Below the pieces are notes generated by a model that saw nothing but the letters and a program-made list of their open reading frames with translations, ran no database searches and had not been told where the DNA came from. Shown piece by piece: positions 26,760 to 35,662 of a stretch of DNA of 64,000 nucleotides. Positions within the stretch are counted from its first letter, which is position 1. The number at the start of each line of letters is the position of its first letter. Where the stretch lies: the NCBI GenBank assembly GCA_963776205.1, contig CAVZLR010000004.1, positions 124,001 through 188,000 of the forward strand, written 5' to 3'. A program made the translations under genes and the position numbers. The DNA comes from UBA4459 sp963776205 (GTDB taxonomy: Bacteria > Bacteroidota > Bacteroidia > Bacteroidales > F082).

Positions 26760-26767
26760 CAAAAGTA
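26760..26767 (-). promoter_or_regulatory. -7 element of the phosphohexomutase promoter
   Basis: Minus strand TACTTTTG ends 18 nt before the ATG at 26742, so the untranslated leader would be only about 12 nt. No convincing -33 TTG is visible. The rest of the 273-bp gap to 27015 contains the divergent TPR promoter and otherwise nothing that I recognise. Confidence 0.5.
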
Positions 26768-26954
26768 GGGAAAAGTCAGCTTAATTTTTCATCGTAAGTT
26801 TCCATAATCATATCTCCCTCTGGAAGGGCCAGGAGGAGGAAATGGAAGAAACACCCCCTTGACAATTCCTTTCTTCCGGATACAAGCTTTTCAACATGCA
26901 AACGGTTCATAAAATATCATATCCGGCTTTCAATTAATTAACTAAGATTGTAAA

Positions 26955-26983
26955 TTGCTCATATAAAAGTATTATTACTTTTG
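26955..26983 (+). promoter_or_regulatory. Promoter of the TPR-ALDH-popT-aroE operon
   Basis: TTG (26955-26957), 18 nt, then TACTTTTG (26976-26983) match the Bacteroidetes consensus. The transcription start would be near 26990, about 26 nt ahead of ATG 27016. Confidence 0.7.
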
Positions 26984-27015
26984 CAGCAGAATAAAAATGC
27001 GTAACTGATTAATAA

Positions 27016-28425
27016 ATGAGCGATAGTTTTGACTGGTTAGGAGGGGAGGAAGTCATGGAACTGGTGAAGAAATTCGAAGCCATGATTGAGAACGGCATGC
27101 CGCTGTTTTTTGATGTCGATGAATTTGAAACCATCGTTGATCATTATTACGATATGCACAATATTGATATGTCGGAACGTGCTATTGAAGAAGCATTGCA
27201 GGTATATCCGTCGTCATCATCTTTTCATATCAGGAATGCGCGCGTGCTGGCATACAGGAAAAAGTACTATGAAGCACTTGAACTGTTAAATCATATGGAA
27301 TTGCTTGAACCTGCCAACGAGGAGATTTATGCTACCAAAGCCGAGATTTACAGCCTGATGAATAAATATGAACTGGCCATCAAAGAGCATAAAAAATCGT
27401 TGCCATACTCGGAAAACCAGGAAGAGGTGTATGCCAACATTGCTTTTGAGTATGAAAACCTGAATGATTATGCAAACGCGATCAAAAACCTTCAGAAGGC
27501 ACTTGATATCAACCCCGATTCGGAAAACCTGGTGCATGAAATCGCTTTTTTCTTTGAAATTACCAACAGGGAAGAGGAGGCCATAAAGTTTTTTACCGGG
27601 TTTCTGGATAGAAACCCCTATGCCAAAGTAGCCTGGTTTAACCTCGGTATTTTTTACAATACGCTCGAACTTTATGAAAAAGCTATTGAAGCCTATGAAT
27701 TTACCCTGGCCATCGACGAAACATTCTCCTCGGCATATTTCAATATCGCCAATTCATATTCGGGCCTGAATCATTATAAAAAATCGATCAGGTATTATAA
27801 GGAAACCTTTAAATACGAAGCTGAAGAAGCAATAACCCATTATTATATCGGCGAGTGCTACGAAAACCTGGATGACATTCAGCAGGCACTGGTGCATTTT
27901 AATAAGTCGCTTGAACTGGACGACAAACTGGCCGAAGGCTGGGCAGGCATCGGACGGGTATTCATAAAGCAGGGACGTGATAAAACTGCCGTAAAATACT
28001 ACGAAAGAGCCATCGAGTTGATGCCATTAAATAACGATTTTAAGTACGAATTAGCTGTATCATACCTGAAGCGTTCCGTACATGATAAAGCCGAAAAATT
28101 ATTTAGCGAGATCGTTGAAAGTGATGTGCATTATATCGAAGCCTGGATGAATTACTCACATTCGGTCAGCTTAAGTAAAGGCTATGAAAAATCTATCGAG
28201 ATCATTGAAAAGGCACTTGATAAAAATAAAGATGAAGCCTCGTTGTGGTACAGGCTGGCTGCTTATCTGTATAAATCAGGAAAAGTCCAGCAATCCTATT
28301 ATTATATCGAAACCGCTTTAAAAATTGATTTTGGAAAGCATCAGGAATTAGTTGAATTTATGCCTGAACTCAACCTCGAGTCGCGGTTTATTGAATTATT
28401 GGGCATCTATAAAGGAACAGAATAA
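27016..28425 (+). CDS. Tetratricopeptide repeat protein
   Basis: A 469-residue cytoplasmic protein without a signal peptide. It has about ten TPR units from residue 45 to 450, for example EEVYANIAFEYENLNDYANA, AKVAWFNLGIFYNTLELYEK and SAYFNIANSYSGLNHYKKSI. The N-terminal 40 residues are acidic (FDWLGGEEVMELVKKFEAMI). TPRs mediate protein contacts, and no enzyme domain is present. It leads a tight four-gene operon (18 bp to the next gene) whose other members are metabolic, so it may be a scaffold or regulator; the partner is unknown. Confidence 0.85.
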   Translation: MSDSFDWLGGEEVMELVKKFEAMIENGMPLFFDVDEFETIVDHYYDMHNIDMSERAIEEALQVYPSSSSFHIRNARVLAYRKKYYEALELLNHMELLEPANEEIYATKAEIYSLMNKYELAIKEHKKSLPYSENQEEVYANIAFEYENLNDYANAIKNLQKALDINPDSENLVHEIAFFFEITNREEEAIKFFTGFLDRNPYAKVAWFNLGIFYNTLELYEKAIEAYEFTLAIDETFSSAYFNIANSYSGLNHYKKSIRYYKETFKYEAEEAITHYYIGECYENLDDIQQALVHFNKSLELDDKLAEGWAGIGRVFIKQGRDKTAVKYYERAIELMPLNNDFKYELAVSYLKRSVHDKAEKLFSEIVESDVHYIEAWMNYSHSVSLSKGYEKSIEIIEKALDKNKDEASLWYRLAAYLYKSGKVQQSYYYIETALKIDFGKHQELVEFMPELNLESRFIELLGIYKGTE

Positions 28426-28443
28426 ACCATCAAAGGGGTCACC

Positions 28444-29820
28444 ATGCCTGAAATCAATTTCTTACAAATTATCCAAAAGCAGCAGGCTTTCTTTGAGTCG
28501 GGTGCAACAAGAAATATACAGTTCCGATTGAAACAACTGAGGAAGCTTCGGGATGTCATTGTTCAAAATGAATCACTGATTTTTGAAGCGCTGAAAATGG
28601 ATTTGAACAAGTCAGAATTTGAATCTTATGCAACGGAAATTGGATTTGTACTCGAAGAATTATCTTACCAGGTCAAACATCTTAAAAAATGGACAAAACC
28701 AAAGCGGGTTAAAAATCCGATCACAAACTTCCCTGCCTCAAGCTACATCACCTTCGACCCCAAAGGCAATGTGCTGATTATAGCTCCGTGGAATTACCCA
28801 TTCCAGTTGGTTTTTGTGCCACTTATTGGGGCCATTGCAGCCGGAAACACCATCGTACTTAAACCTTCTGAAATATCAAAGGCGACAGCCCATGCCATTA
28901 AAAAAATGATTAACAATGCTTTCGAGCCAAACTATATAGAGGTAGTTATTGGTGGCCCCGAAACAGGGCAGGCACTGCTCGAGCAGGAATTCGATCATAT
29001 CTTTTTTACCGGCAGCCTGCGTGTGGGAAGAGTAGTGCTGGAAACTGCAGCGCCCAGGATGATTCCGGTAACACTTGAATTGGGAGGTAAAAGCCCTTGT
29101 ATTGTCGATGAGTTTGTAAATATAAAACAAACAGCGAGGCGGATCATATGGGGAAAGCTGATCAATGCCGGGCAAACGTGCATTGCCCCGAATTGTTTGT
29201 TCGTACATGAAAATGTGAAAGACAAACTGATGCCCGAACTGGTAAATGCAATCAAGCAATTTTATGGTACCGATGCGGAACTTAGTGACGAATACCCAAG
29301 AATCATCAACAGGGCCAATATGGAAAGACTGGTAGCTATGTTGGCTGACGCGGATATATACTGGGGTGGAAAATATGATATAGACAAGCTGTACATGGAG
29401 CCTGCCATACTCGATCATGTGAATTTCGAAATGGCTGCCATGCAAACAGAAATTTTCGGCCCGATATTACCAGTCATCACCTATAACGACCTGGACAAAT
29501 TATTGGAAATGCTGAAAATGTGTCCGAGCCCATTGGCTTTATATTTCTTTTCCAAAAACAAAAAGCATGTAAAGAAAATATTGGAAAGGGTGCCTGCCGG
29601 AGGCGTAACCATCAATGATACGATCATGCATTTTGTGAATAACAAATTACCTTTTGGCGGAACCGGTAACAGTGGTATGGGCAAGTACCACGGAAAGCAC
29701 TCATTTGAAGTGTTTTCAAATACGAAACCTGTTGTTTACAAGGCAACCTGGATAGATATTCCGATCAGGTATGCACCATTCAGGAATAAATTAAAATATG
29801 TTAGAAAATTAATGAAATAA
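28444..29820 (+). CDS. Aldehyde dehydrogenase (class 3-like, NAD(P)-dependent)
   Basis: A 458-residue ALDH. The oxyanion asparagine is N116 in APWNYPF, the cofactor-binding FFTGS is at 187-191, the general base is E212 in LELGGKSP, and the nucleophile is C246 in NAGQTCIAPN. The short length and a C-terminal hydrophobic-basic tail fit the class 3/fatty aldehyde group. It likely oxidises medium- or long-chain aldehydes to acids. It ends exactly one codon boundary before the next start (zero spacing), showing operon structure with the TPR and transporter genes. Confidence 0.92.
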   Translation: MPEINFLQIIQKQQAFFESGATRNIQFRLKQLRKLRDVIVQNESLIFEALKMDLNKSEFESYATEIGFVLEELSYQVKHLKKWTKPKRVKNPITNFPASSYITFDPKGNVLIIAPWNYPFQLVFVPLIGAIAAGNTIVLKPSEISKATAHAIKKMINNAFEPNYIEVVIGGPETGQALLEQEFDHIFFTGSLRVGRVVLETAAPRMIPVTLELGGKSPCIVDEFVNIKQTARRIIWGKLINAGQTCIAPNCLFVHENVKDKLMPELVNAIKQFYGTDAELSDEYPRIINRANMERLVAMLADADIYWGGKYDIDKLYMEPAILDHVNFEMAAMQTEIFGPILPVITYNDLDKLLEMLKMCPSPLALYFFSKNKKHVKKILERVPAGGVTINDTIMHFVNNKLPFGGTGNSGMGKYHGKHSFEVFSNTKPVVYKATWIDIPIRYAPFRNKLKYVRKLMK

Positions 29821-30732
29821 ATGAAAGCATACCTGGTATTTTTTATAAAAGGAATGGGCGTGGGAATTGCCAATATCATACCCGGTGTTTCTGGAGGTAC
29901 CATTGCATTGATCACCGGTATATTCGAACGGCTGATTCATGCACTAAAATCAATCGATATACAGGCACTGAAATTTTTATTTAGCGGAAAATGGAAAAGC
30001 TTTGAACAGCGAACCGATTTGTATTTCCTGCTGGCCGTTTTTTCAGGTGCAATAATTGCGATCGTACTTTTGGCGCGCGTTTTCGGTTTTTTATTTGCCG
30101 AATACCCGGTGTATATCTGGTCTTTTTTCTTCGGACTGATCCTGGCGTCGGTATATTTTGTTGGTAAAACCGTGGAGCATTGGCGTTTAAGTGTTTATCT
30201 ATTTTTTATCATCGGCACTATCATAGCACTGATGTTCACCTTTTTAACGCCTGCAACCGAAAATTCAGGATTTTTCTACCTGGTGATTTGCGGTGTGGTG
30301 GCCGTTTGTTCCATGATCCTGCCCGGTTTATCAGGTTCTTTCGTACTCATATTGATGGGCAATTACCAGCTGGTAGCCATTGATGCTATCAACAACCTTG
30401 ATTTCTCGATTTTATTTCCTGTACTGATAGGTGCCGTATTGGGACTGGTTGGATTTTCACATTTGCTTTCATGGGTGTTCCGGAAATTTAGGGATCAGAC
30501 GATAGCAGCATTAACAGGTTTTATTCTGGGATCCCTGGGAGTTATATGGCCCTGGAAGAATCCCATCGAACAGGCTTTTGGCGAGAAAACAAAAGTAATT
30601 GGTTATGAATACCTGTTACCTCAAATCAATGCAGAATTTGCCATCGCAATGTTCATCGTTCTCATAGGAATTTTCAGCATCTGGCTGATGGAACGCAATG
30701 CCCGTACCATTGAAAAACCAACTGTTAAATAA
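29821..30732 (+). CDS. popT: DUF368 polyprenyl-phosphate translocase (PopT-like)
   Basis: A 303-residue polytopic inner-membrane protein with 8-10 helices. Two homologous re-entrant motifs characterise DUF368: GIANIIPGVSGGTIALITG near residue 20 and MILPGLSGSFVLILMGNYQ near residue 165. Members recycle undecaprenyl phosphate across the cytoplasmic membrane for peptidoglycan and polysaccharide synthesis. The gene begins immediately at the end of the aldehyde dehydrogenase stop codon and is followed by aroE after 2 bp. Identification is by the duplicated PGxSGG/S motif. Confidence 0.88.
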   Translation: MKAYLVFFIKGMGVGIANIIPGVSGGTIALITGIFERLIHALKSIDIQALKFLFSGKWKSFEQRTDLYFLLAVFSGAIIAIVLLARVFGFLFAEYPVYIWSFFFGLILASVYFVGKTVEHWRLSVYLFFIIGTIIALMFTFLTPATENSGFFYLVICGVVAVCSMILPGLSGSFVLILMGNYQLVAIDAINNLDFSILFPVLIGAVLGLVGFSHLLSWVFRKFRDQTIAALTGFILGSLGVIWPWKNPIEQAFGEKTKVIGYEYLLPQINAEFAIAMFIVLIGIFSIWLMERNARTIEKPTVK

Positions 30733-30734
30733 GT

Positions 30735-31481
30735 ATGGATAGTTACGGACTAATAGGAAAAAAGCTGGGTCATTCATTTTCAAAAACGTATTTTGAACAG
30801 AAGTTTAAAACCCTCGGAATTCTGGCCCAATACCTGAACTTTGAACTGAATGATATCCGGCAGGTACAAAGCATCATCAAAGATCACCCTGAACTGAAAG
30901 GCCTGAATGTTACCATACCCTATAAAAAGTCAGTCATGCAACTGGTTGATAAGCTGGATCCGGTAGCGGCTGAAATTGCTTCAGTAAATACCTTAAAAAT
31001 TGAACGATCAGGGAATGAAATTCAAATATTTGGGTATAATACAGATGTTATTGGTTTTGAAGAAACCATGAAACCACTTGTCAGAGGAAAAAATAATTTA
31101 TCAGCACTAATACTGGGTAGCGGTGGCGCATCAAGCGCAGTGGCATTCGTATTACACAAACTGAATATTCCTTATTTGTATGTTAGTCGTACCCCCGGCG
31201 GAACAAATCAGATCAGCTATACCGGTCTCACCGAACCGCTAGTCAAAAGGCATCAGTTGATCATCAATACAACCCCAGTCGGTATGTATCCGCAGGTGAA
31301 TGAAGTACCACCAATTAATTATGAATACCTCGATAAAAAGCACATCCTGTACGATCTGATCTATAACCCTGATGAAACCTTGTTTCTTATCAATGGCCGT
31401 GAAAAGGGCTGCACAACCCTGAATGGATCAGAAATGCTGAAATTGCAGGCAGAAGCTTCATGGGACATCTGGAACAGATAG
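30735..31481 (+). CDS. aroE: Shikimate 5-dehydrogenase
   Basis: A 248-residue AroE that reduces 3-dehydroshikimate to shikimate with NADPH. Motifs are GLIGKKLGHSFS at the substrate pocket, NVTIPYKKSVM with the catalytic lysine, NTDVIGFEETM, the nucleotide loop LILGSGGASSAVAFVL, and NTTPVGMYP. It is slightly short, as is usual in Bacteroidetes. It is the last gene of the operon that starts at 27016, with a 2-bp spacing to popT. Confidence 0.95.
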   Translation: MDSYGLIGKKLGHSFSKTYFEQKFKTLGILAQYLNFELNDIRQVQSIIKDHPELKGLNVTIPYKKSVMQLVDKLDPVAAEIASVNTLKIERSGNEIQIFGYNTDVIGFEETMKPLVRGKNNLSALILGSGGASSAVAFVLHKLNIPYLYVSRTPGGTNQISYTGLTEPLVKRHQLIINTTPVGMYPQVNEVPPINYEYLDKKHILYDLIYNPDETLFLINGREKGCTTLNGSEMLKLQAEASWDIWNR

Positions 31482-31574
31482 TTCAGTTTTGTTAAGATTC
31501 TGTTAATTAAGCTGTTCTGATTTGAATTATTCAGTTCATAGACTAATTTAGAACGCTGAAACTATCTTATTGCT

Positions 31575-32552
31575 ATGAAAAAATTTATACAGATCATTCT
31601 CGTATTGGTATTGATAATTGTTGTGGCTATTGCCGGGTTACTGATATATGTTACAATCGCATTACCCGATGTGGGACAACCGCCGGAAATTACGATTGAA
31701 ATAACCCCAGAAAGAGTGGAGCGGGGTGAATACCTGGCTCATCATGTTTGGCTGTGTATGGATTGCCATTCAGACCGCGACTGGAGGAAGTTTTCAGCAC
31801 CACCTATTGCTGGAACTGAAGGTAGTGGAGGTGATGAATTTACACGTGAAATGGGATTCCCGGGCCATTATTATGCAACGAATATTACACCGGGCGGCAT
31901 TGGTAACTGGACTGATGGCGAAATTTACAGGGCAATAACAAGTGGTGTGAGTAAAGATGGCAGGGCGTTATTTCCAATTATGCCATATCCTTACCTGGCC
32001 AAAGCCGACATTGAAGATGTATATTCGGTAATCGCTTATATAAAAACACTGGCACCGGTTGAAAAATCATACCCCGAACCTGAATCAGACTTTCCGATGA
32101 ATTTCATCATTAATTTGATTCCAGCCAAAGCCAACCACCAGCCATCAATTGATCCATCCGACAAAAAAGCTTATGGCGAATACCTGTCCTGGTCATGTAT
32201 CGAATGCCACACAGTTGCTGAAAAAGGAACTATTGTTATCGGGGAAGCTTTTGCCGGTGGAAGGGAATTCCCATTATTGACCGGAGGGATAGTATATTCT
32301 TCTAATATAACGCCCGACAAAGAAACAGGGATTGGCAAATGGACTGAGCAACAATTTATCAGGAGGTTTAAACAATATGCCGATTCAAATTATATATCGC
32401 AACCGATCGCTGACAATACATTCAATACCTATATGCCATGGGAAATGTTTGCAGGTATGACAGAGTCAGATCTGTCAGCATTATATGCTTATTTAATGAG
32501 CCTGGAACCCAAATCTAATAAAGTGCTACGGTTTGTTCCTGACAAAAACTAA
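31575..32552 (+). CDS. Dihaem cytochrome c, membrane-anchored
   Basis: A 325-residue protein with an N-terminal transmembrane anchor (IILVLVLIIVVAIAGLLIYV) and two c-type haem motifs, CMDCH near residue 61 and CIECH near 214. Each is in a domain of about 130 residues with a distal methionine region (MGFPGHYYATNITP; GIVYSSNITPDKETG). This is the alcohol-dehydrogenase/thiosulfate-type dihaem cytochrome family that passes electrons in the periplasm. No dehydrogenase partner is adjacent. It overlaps nothing and ends 1 bp before the convergent gcvP stop. Confidence 0.88.
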   Translation: MKKFIQIILVLVLIIVVAIAGLLIYVTIALPDVGQPPEITIEITPERVERGEYLAHHVWLCMDCHSDRDWRKFSAPPIAGTEGSGGDEFTREMGFPGHYYATNITPGGIGNWTDGEIYRAITSGVSKDGRALFPIMPYPYLAKADIEDVYSVIAYIKTLAPVEKSYPEPESDFPMNFIINLIPAKANHQPSIDPSDKKAYGEYLSWSCIECHTVAEKGTIVIGEAFAGGREFPLLTGGIVYSSNITPDKETGIGKWTEQQFIRRFKQYADSNYISQPIADNTFNTYMPWEMFAGMTESDLSALYAYLMSLEPKSNKVLRFVPDKN

Positions 32553-32553
32553 T

Positions 32554-35469
32554 CTATTTCAATTCTTCCGTTTTTACTTTGGTTTCTCCATCACCATATG
32601 CTTCCATGGGCAGGCAGGCGCATAAATTCCGGTCGCCATAGGCATCATCAATTTTGCCAACTGGCGTGAAGTATTTATTATCCCTTACCCATTCTGATGG
32701 ATAAGCTGCCTTTTCGCGGCTGTACGGAAACTTGTAATCATCACAAATAACCATTTCGGCTGTATGAGGCGCATTTGATACCGGGTTGTTCTTTTTCTCT
32801 GATTTTCCTTCTTCCACCTCCCTGATTTCTTCCCTGATCGATTTCATGGCATCAATAAAATAGTTCAGTTCACCTAAGGGTTCACTTTCGGTAGGCTCTA
32901 CCATCAAAGTGCCATGCACTGGAAATGCAACCGTTGGCGCATGAAAACCAAAGTCCATCAACCTTTTCGCAATGTCTACCACAGTAATGTCAGCGCTTTT
33001 GCTGAATTGGTTGCAGTCAAGGATCATCTCATGACCTACATGGCCATTTTTTCCTGTATAAAGTATCGGGTAATCATCTTTTAAACGGTGCATCAGGTAA
33101 TTGGCATTCAATATGGCCATTTTAGTAGCTTCCGTCAATCCTGCTGCTCCCAGCATTTTCAGGTATCCATAGGAAATTAAAAGAACAAGCGCACTTCCGA
33201 ATGGTGCAGCTGCAATGGCTGGAATACCCTGTTTTCCACCCGTTTCAGCGAATAAATGGGTTGGAAGGAAATCTTTCAAATGTTCAGCAACACCAATAGG
33301 GCCAATACCCGGTCCACCACCACCATGTGGTATGGCGAAGGTTTTATGTAGGTTCAGGTGACACACATCCGCTCCGATAAATCCTGGACTGGTAAGTCCT
33401 ACCTGTGCATTCATATTGGCACCATCCATATAAACCTGGCCGCCATTTTCATGAATGATATTCATCACATCTATAATACCTTCTTCAAATACACCGTGTG
33501 TGGATGGATATGTAACCATGATAGCTGATAATTTTTCTTTATGGGCCGCTGATTTCTCTTTCAGGTCATCCATATCAATATTACCGGAAGCATCAGTTTT
33601 GATCACAATGATTTCCATCCCCGCCATAATAGCACTTGCAGGATTGGTTCCATGCGCCGATGCCGGAATCAAACAGATATTTCGGTAACCTTCACCTTTG
33701 CTTTTCTGGTATTCCCTGATCACCATCAGCCCTGTATATTCACCGGCAGCACCAGAATTTGGCTGGAATGACATAGCTGCAAATCCAGTAACCTCACTCA
33801 GTATCCTGTCCATTTCATCAATTATGAAATGGTATCCTTTGGCCTGCTCAGCTGGCACAAAAGGATGGAGATTTGAAAACTCAGGCCAGCTAATGGGCAT
33901 GAGCTCACTGGCAGCATTTAATTTCATGGTACATGAGCCCAAAGGAATCATCGATCGGTTCAGTGCAATGTCCTTATTCTCTAACTTTTTCATATAACGC
34001 ATCATTTCTGTCTCAGAATGATACTGATTGAATACAGGATGCTCCAGGTACGATGAAGTTCTTTGCAGGTTTTGCTGAATATGTAACGATTTGTTGCCAT
34101 TCAACTCTTTAAAATTCAGTTCAAAATGTTCCTTTCCTGCAACTTTAGTAAGTATGGCCATAATTAGCGCCACATCATGCTCGGAAGTTGTTTCGTCAAG
34201 GCTGATGCCAATATGTCGTTCATCCTCAAAGTACCTGAAATTCACAGCTTGTTCTATGGCTGTATTTTTTAGCTCAATAGCGCTAACTCCTTCTGGTAAC
34301 TGAATATAAAGCGTGTCGAAGAAATATTCGTTCAGTTGCTTATAGCCAAGTTTTTCAACGGCCTGTGATAAGCCAATAGCCAGCATATGAATTTTGGTGG
34401 CAATACCTTTAATGCCTTCTTTCCCATGATAAACGCCATAAAATCCGGCCATAATGGCCAGCAATGCCTGAGCAGTGCAAATGTTCGATGTGGCGCGTTC
34501 CCTTTTTATGTGTTGTTCACGTGTTTGGAGGGCCATACGATATGCATTGTTGCCATTCACATCTTTGGAGATACCTATGATCCTGCCGGGAATAAATCTT
34601 TTATAATCTTCTGTAGTAGCAAAAAATGCGGCATGTGGGCCACCAAAGCCCATAGGGACCCCAAAACGTTGTGAATTCCCGAAAACAACTTTCGCACCCC
34701 ACTCTCCGGGAGGTGTCAGCAATGCCAGACTCAGCAGGTCGGCAGCCACTGCGAGTGGTACATCATGTTCACTGGCTTTTGCCGCGGTATTTGAATGGTC
34801 AACAATATCTCCCTTTTGATTGGGATATTGCACCATGCAACCGAAAATGTCTGGTGTAAATTCAAATTCATGAACATTTTTTACTACCAGCTCGATATCT
34901 TTTGAAGCGGCCCTGATCTTTAGAATATCCAGGGTTTGTGGTAACATCTGGTCGGAAACGAGGAATTTATTGGCATTCTCTTTTACCTGTGCCCGTGGCC
35001 GTGCATGAAACAGCATGATCATTGCTTCGGCAGCAGCCGTACCTTCGTCCAATAATGAAGCATTGGCGAGTGGCAATCCCGTCAGATCAGCAACCATGGT
35101 CTGGAAATTCAATAAAGCTTCCAGCCTACCTTGTGAAATTTCAGCCTGGTATGGCGTATAAGAGGTATACCAGCCCGGGTTTTCTAATACGTTTCTGATG
35201 ATCACTGAAGGTGAGATCGTATTGTAATATCCCATACCGATATACGATTTGAATACTTTATTCTTGCCAGCCACTGATCTGATGTGGTTCAGGTATTCAA
35301 ATTCTGACATACCTTCCCCTAAATTCAGGGGCAGATCCAACCTGATAGATTTTGGAACGGTTTCATCTATCAACTGTTCAATGGAATTTAACCCCATGGT
35401 TTCCAGCATTTTTTTTACATCCTGTTTGTTGGGGCCAATGTGTCTTTTTAAAAAAGTATTCGCTTTCAT
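32554..35469 (-). CDS. gcvP: Glycine dehydrogenase (decarboxylating), P-protein
   Basis: A 971-residue single-chain P-protein of the glycine cleavage system: glycine decarboxylation with transfer of aminomethyl to lipoyl-H. Two PLP-fold halves are fused. The Schiff-base lysine is near residue 707 in HLNLHKTFAIPHGGGGPG, and the N-terminal half shows SLLDEGTAAAEAM and GRIIGISKD. The partner gcvT lies at 44.9 kb; gcvH is not in this window. A TACTTTTG -7 element lies about 65 nt upstream of the start. Confidence 0.97.
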   Translation of the reverse strand: MKANTFLKRHIGPNKQDVKKMLETMGLNSIEQLIDETVPKSIRLDLPLNLGEGMSEFEYLNHIRSVAGKNKVFKSYIGMGYYNTISPSVIIRNVLENPGWYTSYTPYQAEISQGRLEALLNFQTMVADLTGLPLANASLLDEGTAAAEAMIMLFHARPRAQVKENANKFLVSDQMLPQTLDILKIRAASKDIELVVKNVHEFEFTPDIFGCMVQYPNQKGDIVDHSNTAAKASEHDVPLAVAADLLSLALLTPPGEWGAKVVFGNSQRFGVPMGFGGPHAAFFATTEDYKRFIPGRIIGISKDVNGNNAYRMALQTREQHIKRERATSNICTAQALLAIMAGFYGVYHGKEGIKGIATKIHMLAIGLSQAVEKLGYKQLNEYFFDTLYIQLPEGVSAIELKNTAIEQAVNFRYFEDERHIGISLDETTSEHDVALIMAILTKVAGKEHFELNFKELNGNKSLHIQQNLQRTSSYLEHPVFNQYHSETEMMRYMKKLENKDIALNRSMIPLGSCTMKLNAASELMPISWPEFSNLHPFVPAEQAKGYHFIIDEMDRILSEVTGFAAMSFQPNSGAAGEYTGLMVIREYQKSKGEGYRNICLIPASAHGTNPASAIMAGMEIIVIKTDASGNIDMDDLKEKSAAHKEKLSAIMVTYPSTHGVFEEGIIDVMNIIHENGGQVYMDGANMNAQVGLTSPGFIGADVCHLNLHKTFAIPHGGGGPGIGPIGVAEHLKDFLPTHLFAETGGKQGIPAIAAAPFGSALVLLISYGYLKMLGAAGLTEATKMAILNANYLMHRLKDDYPILYTGKNGHVGHEMILDCNQFSKSADITVVDIAKRLMDFGFHAPTVAFPVHGTLMVEPTESEPLGELNYFIDAMKSIREEIREVEEGKSEKKNNPVSNAPHTAEMVICDDYKFPYSREKAAYPSEWVRDNKYFTPVGKIDDAYGDRNLCACLPMEAYGDGETKVKTEELK

Positions 35470-35534
35470 ATAGTATTGTAAATCTTTGACTGATACATGT
35501 TTTAACTTAAAAATGACTTTTTAAAGTCAGGGTG

Positions 35535-35542
35535 CAAAAGTA
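35535..35542 (-). promoter_or_regulatory. -7 element of the gcvP promoter
   Basis: Minus strand TACTTTTG. A TTG (35559-35557) sits only 14 nt further up, shorter than the usual spacing, so the -33 element is uncertain. Confidence 0.5.
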
Positions 35543-35610
35543 CACATCTTTATAAACAAAAGCGGAGTTTTTTTGTTCTTTTGTTAATTATTTAACATAA
35601 GTTTTTAACA

Positions 35611-35646
35611 AAAAAAGGAGCCTGAATTCCAGACTCCTTTTTTCTG
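35611..35646. terminator. Terminator after hppA
   Basis: AAAAGGAG-c-CTG-aatt-CAG-a-CTCCTTTT forms a strong hairpin with T-runs on both strands. It lies 17 bp beyond the hppA stop on the minus strand and ahead of the gcvP promoter, insulating the two genes. Confidence 0.85.
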
Positions 35647-35662
35647 TAATATTTGTTTGAAT

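Noticed and set aside
26150..26797. Long plus-strand frame of 215 codons
   Set aside because: Entirely antisense to the clear phosphohexomutase gene; low-complexity Ser/Thr/Pro composition as expected from a shadow.
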